From NCBI GenBank assembly GCA_031270785.1, contig JAISWM010000095.1:1-8083 (forward strand): 8,083 nucleotides of DNA, in the 5' to 3' direction. The position numbers were made by a program, and so were the translations under genes. The DNA comes from Oscillospiraceae bacterium. Lineage in GTDB: Bacteria; Bacillota; Clostridia; Oscillospirales; Acutalibacteraceae. Positions 1 to 6,200 of this stretch are shown here, piece after piece. The notes under the pieces are model-generated. The model was not told where the DNA came from and searched no databases. It was given only the letters and a program-made list of their open reading frames with translations. Every line of letters begins with the position of its first letter. Position 1 is the first letter of the stretch.

Positions 1-105
1 GGGGTGAGCAATGTGTTTGACATAATATGCGTGATATCTTTTTTCATCGTATATCTATTAATAATACTTGATATTATTGATTCGAATAATAACACAAAAA
101 ATTAG
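1..105 (+). CDS. C-terminal end of a membrane protein (partial, cut by window edge)
   Basis: Frame 1 is open from the left edge to a TAG at 103-105, giving 34 codons. The peptide starts GVSNVFDIICV, continues as a strongly hydrophobic run rich in Ile, Phe and Leu (about residues 5-26, enough for one membrane span), and ends in a polar tail, DSNNNTKN. The TAG is followed at once by a terminator hairpin, which supports this being a true gene end. The protein's identity cannot be told from this fragment. A free-standing ~33-aa peptide starting at the GTG at position 4 is possible, but the edge hides any ribosome binding site. Confidence 0.55.
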   Translation, partial: GVSNVFDIICVISFFIVYLLIILDIIDSNNNTKN

Positions 106-203
106 CCGTCTTTCTCCTACCAAAAAGCAAAGACGGTTTTAAGAACTAAATTTTGTTTTTTTAAGGGGGCTAGCCGTTCTTTAAACGGTCTAATTCCTGC
201 TAC
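97..203 (-). ncRNA. Candidate small RNA (promoter and terminator on the minus strand)
   Basis: The minus strand has a near-consensus promoter at 210-238, giving an expected start near 203, and a terminator hairpin with a six-T tract ending near 97. The predicted RNA is about 107 nt. Near its 5' end it has a hairpin (192-171): TAGACCGTT and AACGGCTA pair with one bulged A around a 5-nt loop. A C-rich run (GCCCCC) follows, then an A-rich linker, then the terminator, whose loop carries GGTAGGAG, a Shine-Dalgarno-like sequence. No convincing ORF lies inside. It resembles no RNA family I recognise. It is predicted from signals only, with no evidence of expression. Confidence 0.4.
106..140. terminator. 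Rho-independent terminator, apparently bidirectional
   Basis: An 8-bp perfect stem, CCGTCTTT (106-113) and AAAGACGG (129-136), encloses a 15-nt loop. On the plus strand it directly follows the stop codon of the upstream gene and is followed by TTTT. On the minus strand it is followed by CTAA and then six T (101-96), a better U-tract. It can therefore end the upstream gene on the plus strand and a minus-strand transcript coming from the promoter near 210-238. Confidence 0.7.
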
Positions 204-209
204 TTTTCT

Positions 210-238
210 ATTTTAAACCTAAAAAATTTTTTTGTCAA
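210..238 (-). promoter_or_regulatory. Sigma-A type promoter facing left
   Basis: On the minus strand TTGACA (238-233) is separated by exactly 17 nt from TAAAAT (215-210). The spacer contains A6T6, a bent-DNA tract. The -35 box is perfect and the -10 box differs from consensus at one base. No protein gene lies downstream on this strand before the terminator at 106-136, which is why a small RNA is proposed. Confidence 0.5.
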
Positions 239-257
239 TACATAAATTACTTCAGAA

Positions 258-304
258 TTTGGTCATATCTCAAAATAATTAAAATTCCTTCTTTCCCCCC
301 CGCC
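258..304 (+). repeat. Dispersed repeat, copy A (half element upstream of the aspartate kinase gene)
   Basis: This 47-nt segment starts TTTGGTCATATCT and ends CCTTCTTTC7GCC. It matches 1683-1727 at 39 of 45 aligned positions plus a 2-nt length difference in the C-run. Copy B is the left arm of a long inverted repeat; here no good right arm follows, only AT-rich sequence, so this copy looks like a half or decayed element. The rest of 141-439 holds no gene that I can support. Confidence 0.6.
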
Positions 305-358
305 TAAAGTCTGATTTTTATAAAAACAAATTTAATTTTTAAATTTTTCAAATATAAC

Positions 359-387
359 TGTACTATAAATAATAAAGATGTTAAAAT
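359..387 (+). promoter_or_regulatory. Possible promoter of the aspartate kinase gene
   Basis: TGTTAAAAT (379-387) fits an extended -10 element (TGn followed by TAAAAT). The sequence 17 nt upstream, TGTACT (359-364), is a poor -35 box. TATAAA at 364-369 is an alternative -10. The implied leader is only about 45 nt, and I see no lysine riboswitch or T-box architecture upstream of the gene. Confidence 0.3.
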
Positions 388-439
388 GTACTCGCTGTGC
401 ACTTTTATGCCATAAAAATATTTTGAGAGGTGCAAACGA

Positions 440-1645
440 ATGGGCCTAATTGTTCAAAAATTTGGAGGAACTTCAGTTTCTGATGATCAGCGTATTTTTA
501 ATGTTGCTAAAATTGTTACCAAAGCATATTCCCAAGGTAATGACGTAGTAGTCGTTGTATCTGCTCAAGGTAGCACTACGGATGATTTAATTGCCAAAGC
601 CAGGGGGATAAATATGCACGCGTCAAAACGTGAAATGGATGTGTTGCTGTCATCCGGTGAACAGATATCCGTGTCGCTGCTTGCTATAGCTATTGAAAGC
701 ATGAAATTTCCGGTTGTATCGCTGTTGGGCTGGCAAGCCGGATTTCACACCTGCCTTACTTACGGGTCGGCCAAGATTGAAAAAGTTGATTCACACAGAA
801 TTAAAAAAGAACTGGATAAAAAAAATATTGTAATAGTAGCCGGATTCCAAGGAATAAATGAATGCTCTGATATAACCACCATGGGAAGAGGGGGGTCGGA
901 TACCAGCGCTGTGGCAATCGCCGCAGCAATGAACGCGGACGCGTGTAGAATATACACAGACGTTGAAGGCGTGTATACTGCGGACCCTAAAATAGTAAAA
1001 AACGCCAAAAAACTAAATATCATAGATTATGATGAGATGCTGGAGTTATCTACTCTTGGGGCACAAGTTCTTAATAACAGATCTGTTGAAATGGCAAAAA
1101 AATATAATGTGGAAGTAGAGGTGCTGTCAAGTATGGAAGACGTCCCCGGAACGGTTGTTAAGGAGATGAAAAATGTGGAAAAAAGAGCTATAAGCGGAGT
1201 GGCGGCAGACAATAATATTGCCAGGATAACAGTAACCAATATCCCTGATAAACCCGGTTTTGCTTTTAAGCTTTTTTCGAAATTATCTGCTAATAACATA
1301 ATGGTTGATGTAATACTGCAATCTCATGGTAAAAATAATCTTAATGACATTTCCTTCACCGTCACAAATGATTGCTTAGGTGATGCTGTAAATATTTTAA
1401 AAAAATATACCGGCAATTGGGAAAATTCTGAAATTCTTTATGATGAAAACGTATCAAAAGTTTCTATAGTCGGTACGGGGATGGAGACTCAAGTCGGGAT
1501 TGCTTCTAAAATGTTTGAGGCCCTATATGAAGCCCAAATAAATATTCAAATGATATCAACCAGTGAAATAAAGGTGTCAGTACTTATAGATTCAAGTGAC
1601 ACAAATCTTGCTCTTAATAGTATTCATGATAAATTTTTTAGGTAG
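440..1645 (+). CDS. lysC: Aspartate kinase (aspartokinase), monofunctional, ACT-regulated
   Basis: It phosphorylates L-aspartate with ATP to give aspartyl-4-phosphate, the first step to lysine, diaminopimelate, threonine and methionine, in the cytoplasm. The 401-aa length is normal for the class. The amino-acid kinase domain covers about residues 1-245: KFGGTSV (7-13, nucleotide site lysine), SSGEQIS (71-77, with the substrate-site glutamate), GFQGIN (135-140), TTMGRGGSDTSA (146-157) and YTDVEGVYTADP (172-183). Two ACT regulatory domains follow, roughly 260-325 and 338-401; the second carries the MISTSEIKVSVLI stretch (371-383) typical of lysine/threonine-sensed enzymes. The start is ATG with GAGAGG (425-430) 9 nt upstream. 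The gene stands alone: a terminator precedes it and convergent genes follow. One small difference is NNRSVEMAK where relatives usually have HNRSVEMAK. Assignment to the family is secure; which amino acid inhibits it cannot be read from sequence. Confidence 0.96.
   Translation: MGLIVQKFGGTSVSDDQRIFNVAKIVTKAYSQGNDVVVVVSAQGSTTDDLIAKARGINMHASKREMDVLLSSGEQISVSLLAIAIESMKFPVVSLLGWQAGFHTCLTYGSAKIEKVDSHRIKKELDKKNIVIVAGFQGINECSDITTMGRGGSDTSAVAIAAAMNADACRIYTDVEGVYTADPKIVKNAKKLNIIDYDEMLELSTLGAQVLNNRSVEMAKKYNVEVEVLSSMEDVPGTVVKEMKNVEKRAISGVAADNNIARITVTNIPDKPGFAFKLFSKLSANNIMVDVILQSHGKNNLNDISFTVTNDCLGDAVNILKKYTGNWENSEILYDENVSKVSIVGTGMETQVGIASKMFEALYEAQINIQMISTSEIKVSVLIDSSDTNLALNSIHDKFFR
1160..1177 (+). promoter_or_regulatory. 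Possible internal ribosome binding site for a separate aspartate kinase beta subunit
   Basis: Inside the aspartate kinase gene, AAGGAG (1160-1165) lies 9 nt before an in-frame GTG (1175-1177, Val246). Translation from there would give a 156-aa polypeptide made of the two ACT domains only. In Bacillus subtilis aspartokinase II the beta subunit is made by internal initiation at the equivalent junction between catalytic and regulatory parts. The spacing is good here, but the start is GTG rather than ATG, and the site could be chance. Confidence 0.35.
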
Positions 1646-1682
1646 TTTTTTATAAAAACGGCAATTTCACCCGGGTTTATCA

Positions 1683-1773
1683 TTTGGTCATGTCTAAAAA
1701 TAGTTGAAAGCCCTTCTTTCCCCCGCCAATGCGTGGGGAAGAGAAAAAATTTCAACTATTTTGGACCACAACC
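1683..1773. repeat. Long imperfect inverted repeat; contains repeat copy B
   Basis: The core arms AAAATAGTTGAAA (1697-1709) and TTTCAACTATTTT (1750-1762) are a perfect 13-bp inverted repeat. Outside them GTC/GAC and GGT/ACC continue the pairing with small bulges. Inside, CTTTCCCC pairs imperfectly with GGGGAAGAG around the apex CGCCAATGCG. The left half (1683-1727) is a direct repeat of 258-304. The element lies 37 nt after the aspartate kinase stop, where no conventional terminator is visible, so its hairpin may protect or end that transcript. It could also be a miniature inverted-repeat element; no target duplication was recognised. Confidence 0.6.
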
Positions 1774-1855
1774 GGTTCCTTTTTAACGGAAAATGCACCG
1801 AGTAAAATCAAAAATCACCCAATTTCCATGATTTTCAAAAATTTTAAAATACAAG

Positions 1856-1877
1856 AAACCCGCTCTACTGCGGGTTT
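1856..1877. terminator. Hairpin terminator between convergent genes
   Basis: A perfect 8-bp stem, AAACCCGC (1856-1863) and GCGGGTTT (1870-1877), encloses a 6-nt loop. On the minus strand it is followed by CTTGTATTTT; on the plus strand by a shorter T-run (TTTTAG). Its position between the aspartate kinase gene and the convergent minus-strand genes suits a two-way terminator. On the minus strand a TAA (1879-1877) overlaps its base, as at a genuine gene end. Confidence 0.6.
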
Positions 1878-2161
1878 TAGTATGGTATCAAATCGTGATT
1901 ACACGATGTCTTGGCACACACCTTTTGATACACTTTGACGGATTTTTGGATTGGTTCATTTTTAAATTGCCTGGTGCATACGAGCACACTATTCTTTGGG
2001 AATGGCTTAATTACGCATTTTTTGAAAATTATAGTTTTAGATCATGTCTTGGTCTTTTAATCTTCAACATTTAATTCGGCGTAAACAAATTTGTAATTTT
2101 ATTTATGTATGTTTGGTTTTGGACGTTCGGATGGAGGTAATTCACCAACGTCTTGAATTTT
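1877..2161 (-). pseudogene. Probable decayed 3' part of the leader-bearing gene at 2162-3010
   Basis: Beyond the TAA of the upstream ORF (2164-2162), the same frame reads KIQDVGELPPSERPKPNIHK, then TAA (2101-2099), NYKFVYAELNVED, TAA (2059-2057), KTKT, TGA (2044-2042), then 54 open codons starting SKTIIFKKC and ending NHDLIPY. The last stop, TAA (1879-1877), touches the terminator hairpin. Without the four internal stops the gene would be 377 codons plus stop (1877-3010, exactly in frame). The proline-rich first segment, the purine-rich first codon positions of the last segment, and a stop abutting a terminator all favour former coding sequence. Against this, short AT-rich segments can look protein-like by chance, and the plus strand is also open here (1895-2074). 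Confidence 0.4.
1885..1931. other. Nested inverted repeats, possible three-way-junction structure
   Basis: GTATCAAA (1885-1892) pairs perfectly with TTTGATAC (1924-1931). Within this 8-bp stem lies a second perfect hairpin, TCGTG/ATTA/CACGA (1893-1906), followed by a weak TGT/ACA pairing (1907-1918). On the minus strand the structure sits just before the terminator hairpin at 1877-1856. It may be a structured 3' end of a transcript or a recombination-type site; I recognise no family. Confidence 0.4.
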
Positions 2162-3010
2162 TTATGGAATAAGCTGCAATGCAGCGATTTGATTAAAGGC
2201 TTTTTCATTGCCGGAATAAACCCCGGGCTTAACCGTGAAACCAGGTATGTAACCTATTTCACGTCCAATTCTGCAAAAGGCAGTCATTAAAATTTCATCA
2301 ACATCAGTGCCAGCGACAATAATTTCTGACGGAGAATAATTTTCAGGAGTAAAATGTTCTACTTTATACTTTTGATTAGATTTAGAGGATTGAGTAATTA
2401 ACAAAAAATCTTTTCGTTCTTTTTTATATTTATTTATTGTGTTTTGCAATTCTAATTTTTCATCTTCAGGCATTCTGCGTGTATTTGCAGCAAAAATTAT
2501 AGGAAATTTAGCATCAGCAAAATAGTTATAACCTAAATAAATGAGTCCACCTACAGCAACTGTTCCGCCTACAACTGCTACACCACCGAATACGTAAGTT
2601 GCAATTTTTTTTGCGATTTCTTTTACACTGTTTTTCTCGCTGGTAATTTTTTGATTTACAAAAGTAGATGTTTTAGAGGTATTCGATTCGGTAGCAAAAG
2701 CAGCATTTGCAATAGGGTTCAACAACGATAGAGTTGCTAAACTTGTTTCTGCAAATCTTTTAAAGTTATTCATTATATTTTTTCCTCCGGCGACTAAATT
2801 TAACTCGTTTTCTTCCAATTGCACGCTCGAAAAATGTAGAGCGTTAATTAACTCATTTATAAAATGTTGTAATTCTTCAATCGTAAAACCATCATCAAAT
2901 CGTTGCAAAAAGTAATACATATCATTTAAGTTCTCAAATTTCAAGAAAGCTCTAGTTAATTTGGGATTTTCTAATATTTTTTCAATGATTCTTATTAGGT
3001 TGTCATTCAT
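2162..3010 (-). CDS. Protein with Nif11-like double-glycine leader fused to a large membrane-associated cargo
   Basis: The 282-aa protein starts at ATG 3010-3008, with GGAGGG (3021-3016) 5 nt upstream; an in-frame TTG at 3025-3023 lies at the edge of that site and is rejected. Residues 1-76 look like a Nif11-type leader as in ribosomally made peptides: helical N-terminus, GFTIEEL (41-47), then ENELNLVAGG, with the Gly-Gly at 75-76 where a peptidase-containing ABC transporter would be expected to cut. A hydrophobic stretch ending IANAAFATE (about 88-108) follows, then a polar linker, then a glycine-zipper-like membrane segment (about 139-164, FGGVAVVGGTVAVGG). Residues 165-282 are a charged domain I do not recognise. 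Normal leader-bearing precursors are much shorter; a cargo of ~206 residues is odd. No modifying enzyme or transporter is in the window. The leader reading is fairly likely; the function of the cargo is unknown, and the 3' end may be truncated. Confidence 0.7.
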   Translation of the reverse strand: MNDNLIRIIEKILENPKLTRAFLKFENLNDMYYFLQRFDDGFTIEELQHFINELINALHFSSVQLEENELNLVAGGKNIMNNFKRFAETSLATLSLLNPIANAAFATESNTSKTSTFVNQKITSEKNSVKEIAKKIATYVFGGVAVVGGTVAVGGLIYLGYNYFADAKFPIIFAANTRRMPEDEKLELQNTINKYKKERKDFLLITQSSKSNQKYKVEHFTPENYSPSEIIVAGTDVDEILMTAFCRIGREIGYIPGFTVKPGVYSGNEKAFNQIAALQLIP

Positions 3011-3049
3011 TTTTACCCTCCACAATATTGTTTTTTAATTCTAATGGCG

Positions 3050-3078
3050 ATTGTATCACGTTTTCGTATTTTCGGACA
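3050..3078 (-). promoter_or_regulatory. Likely promoter of the leader-bearing gene
   Basis: On the minus strand TGATACAAT (3058-3050) is an extended -10 element (TGn then TACAAT). The box 17 nt upstream, TGTCCG (3078-3073), is a poor -35, which an extended -10 can tolerate. It predicts a start near 3043 and a leader of about 33 nt before the ATG. It implies transcription separate from the surface-protein gene upstream. Confidence 0.4.
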
Positions 3079-3146
3079 GGTCTATTGGTTGTAGATCAAA
3101 TTGATTACTATATATAACTGTTTTACTTGAAAAAGCATATTCATTA

Positions 3147-3191
3147 TTTGTGTACTCTTTCCCGGCGAGTTTGCGGGGAAAGAGCCACAAA
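3147..3191. repeat. Strong hairpin between the surface-protein gene and the leader-bearing gene
   Basis: CTCTTTCCCGGC (3155-3166) and GCGGGGAAAGAG (3173-3184) pair over 12 bp with one mismatch around a 6-nt loop. TTTGTG (3147-3152) and CACAAA (3186-3191) extend the stem after a small internal loop. Neither strand has a T-tract after it, so it is not a standard terminator. It lies 34 nt past the surface-protein stop codon. The CTTTCCCC/GGGGAAAG core resembles the apex of the inverted repeat at 1683-1773 and the end of the copy at 258-304. Confidence 0.6.
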
Positions 3192-3225
3192 AGTTTATAT
3201 TTTTAAAAGTTAAATCACTATAATA

Positions 3226-6200
3226 TTATGAATTTTCTTTATTTTTAGTCATTATTAAAAATATCGATATTCCGATAATGAAAATTCCAATAAAAGATAT
3301 GACTATAATAAATTCATTGTTTATAATCCATGAATATGTGTTATCCACTGCGGCGATACCAGTATTTAATCCGGAAGACGCTCCGCTGCCGCCGTTTGAG
3401 CTGCCGGTGCTGTCACTTCCGCCGCCGCTGTTTTCTGTGCCTGAAGATGAACTGTTATTTTCACCGGATGATCCATTACCCTCTGCAGTTGAACCGCCGC
3501 TTCCGCCAGATGATCCGCTGTTTCCTGAAAAGCCCCAACTCCCGGAACCTCCTGTTAAATCTCCAAGCTGAGATTCCAAACCATTATACATAAGGTCTTC
3601 AAGTTCAATTTCAACATCACTATCTTTCAGGAGCCCTTCAACTGATATAGTTACGTCAGAAGAATTCGCGGAATAATTTGGTACTTCTTTAGCGGCTATT
3701 CCGAAAATACTAAACGATTTTGTGGTAAAGTTTGCAACGCCTTCATTAATTAAAACGTCCAAATACTCTATATTCCCCGCGGAATTTTCATGAACTACGA
3801 CTTCATTTTGGTATCCTTTAAGATCAGGCGCAGGAATTGCCACCAATACTTCACTGCCGTAAGGTATCTCATACTTTTCTCCGGTTAAAGTATTAATTAA
3901 ACTGATTTGATATAAAGAAACCACTGATTTTCTTTCCATTTTTTCAGATAGCCTGTCCACCGTTTCTTGGTCGTAATCCATAGGTATAGCTTCAACTCTT
4001 ATATACCAGTCTATTCCTGTTACGGTTACTCCGTTAGAAGTATGATGAATTTTTCCTATCTGCTCCTGAGCGTTTTTAAGTTTCGAAATATTTGTAAGGA
4101 GTGCTTTTTCATCGTCTGTAAGTAATTCATATTTCTTGCTTGCTTCTATTACAGTTTCGGCATCACTGGCGGAATTTATTTGTTCGTCAATTCTTTCTAC
4201 CATCTCTATTACGCTGCTTTCGTTATTCATAACAACGTTTTTAACGGTTATTTCTCCGTTATCTCTTACGTTGAAAAGTTCATACGTTCCACCGCTTTGT
4301 GTTATAGCGTCTTTATCATTGAGTAGTACCCAAGGGGAAGATGCGTCGTAAGCGTCTTTAAGAGCCACTTTAAACTGTAAACTTCCGCCGTATTCTACTT
4401 CTAACGACTCAGTAAATACTTTGTTCTTAGCGTTTTTATATATTACTCCTTCTGTTTCTTTAAATTTAACTATATACGTGTTTTTTCTTACATTAGATAC
4501 CTCCGCTATAGTATCATTTTCAATGCTCTTAATCGTATAAACATCATCAACCGGTGTAATTTTGTTATTGCTTCCTTTTACTGTAACTTCCGGTATGGAA
4601 TTACTGTATGCTTCGTCTAAGGAAAGCCTGAATGATAAATCGTCTCCGTGCTTTGCTGTAAGGCTGGTTGACAATTTGTTACCGCTGTTATCCAAAAGAT
4701 GCACGCCGTCTAATAACCTGATTTCCACCTTGTATATAGATTTATTTATATTTTCAACCACGATCGTGTAATCCGATTGTACATTTTTAACAGTATAAAC
4801 TCCGTCTATTGCCGTAAGCTGAACTTTATCCATGTTCTGCGCCTTGGCAGTTACAACAACGGCCGAACCCACAAAACCTTTAACGGGATTTACCATAAAG
4901 CTGAACGTGTCGCCGTGGTCTACTTTTTCTTCTTTGCTGAATTCTTTAGCTCCGTACTTATCCAGGTATTGCACGCCTGTGGTTTCTGTTAACTTTACCT
5001 TGTAAGAATTTATTTCAGCATTTTCAACAGTAACAGTAGTATTTTCAGTAATATTATTAACCGTGTATATTCCTCTTACGCTTAGTATTTGTTCTTTTTG
5101 CATCTCGGTTGTTTCCAAATCGTTTATTACTTTTTTCTTTTCTCTGTTAGCATATACCTCTATCTTATTTAATGAATCAGAATAGTCGGCGGTTAAATCT
5201 ACTTTAAAACTGTAGCTGGACCCATTATTCATTTTTAATATATTTAAAGTGGATAAAATTCCATTATCTGTATCCTTGTAAATTGTACCTTTGACATATT
5301 GAAATTTAAGGTCTACTTTTGTTGATTGTATCCCTTCTACACTGATAAATATATCATTTACTATATTATTAACAGTATATTTTTCGTTTATAAGTTCAAT
5401 AACATCTGAATTAGCCCGTACTTTAATATTTTTGATAGTGTACCCTTCAAGCGCTTTGATTTTAAATGAGAAATTTCCGCCGTGTATTGATTCAGGTTCG
5501 CTTTCACCTATACATTCTATTCCGGCAACGCTTGGGAAGAAAATATTATATTTATTTTTCGCTACATTTTCTATTCGTATAACTACATTATCCTGTAAAT
5601 TTGATATCTGATATGTAAATCTTCCGGATTCAGATAAGGTTGTGCCTTCTATTGGATTGCCGCCATCGTCTTCCCCGTCGTTTAAATGGTTGCCACCCGG
5701 CATACTCTCCGGTTCCTCGGTTCTGTTATTAATTGTTACTTTATCGTCGGGATTTAAAGGATTATACATATGCAGCACGTACCCGCCGCCTATGTCGTAT
5801 CCGCTGGAAGACTGTATTTTAAATTCATAGTTCCCATTGTATTCCATAGAAACGTTATTTATTTTTATATTACTGCTGTTGTAAAATTCCGCGCCGTCGC
5901 CCTCAAACACAATTTTGTAGTTATTTTTCCCCACATCGGCAACATTTATAGAAAAATCTCCTTGAATCATGTTAAGAGTATATCCGCCGTCAATATATTT
6001 TATATCCGCGTTATTTACAGGGTCTACGGTAACTTTTAAATTAACTGTATGGTACCCTTTGCGGGGAATAACGTGGAATTTAAATTCGGATAAATATTCT
6101 GCGGTTTCAGTCTCTTTTATATCTTCTGACGGTTCTTTTGCAAATTTTATGCCCTCTGTGCTTGTGGGAAAATGTATGTTATATTTTTGCTTTACTGCGC

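Noticed and set aside
11..25. ATG at 11-13 preceded by GGGGTG as a gene start
   Set aside because: The frame stops after four codons (TAA at 23-25).
305..439. Lysine riboswitch or T-box before the aspartate kinase gene (AGAGGTGC near 425 resembles the start of a lysine riboswitch)
   Set aside because: The AGAGGTGC is the ribosome binding site directly before the ATG; there is no room or matching helix set for the ~170-nt aptamer, and no T-box motif or antiterminator was seen upstream.
760..1299. Minus-strand ORFs inside the aspartate kinase gene
   Set aside because: They are shadows of a strongly conserved enzyme gene and have no independent start signals or recognisable product.
1729..1938. 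Plus-strand 69-codon ORF starting MRGEEKKFQ
   Set aside because: It starts in the loop of the inverted repeat, runs through the terminator hairpin and nested palindromes, has no Shine-Dalgarno site, and does not read like a folded protein.
1910..1978. Minus-strand mini-ORF MNQSKNPSK...RHRVITI (ATG near 1956)
   Set aside because: It has only 23 codons, a weak upstream AGG, and overlaps the nested palindromes; another frame on the same strand better explains the region.
3011..3025. In-frame TTG (3025-3023) as start of the leader-bearing protein
   Set aside because: It lies only 2 nt upstream of the GGAGGG Shine-Dalgarno sequence (3021-3016), which is correctly spaced for the ATG at 3010-3008.
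3278..3593. Plus-strand proline-rich and arginine/cysteine-rich ORFs
   Set aside because: They are antisense shadows of the Ser/Gly-rich stalk of the surface protein, whose GGN and TCN codons read as proline, arginine and similar on the other strand.
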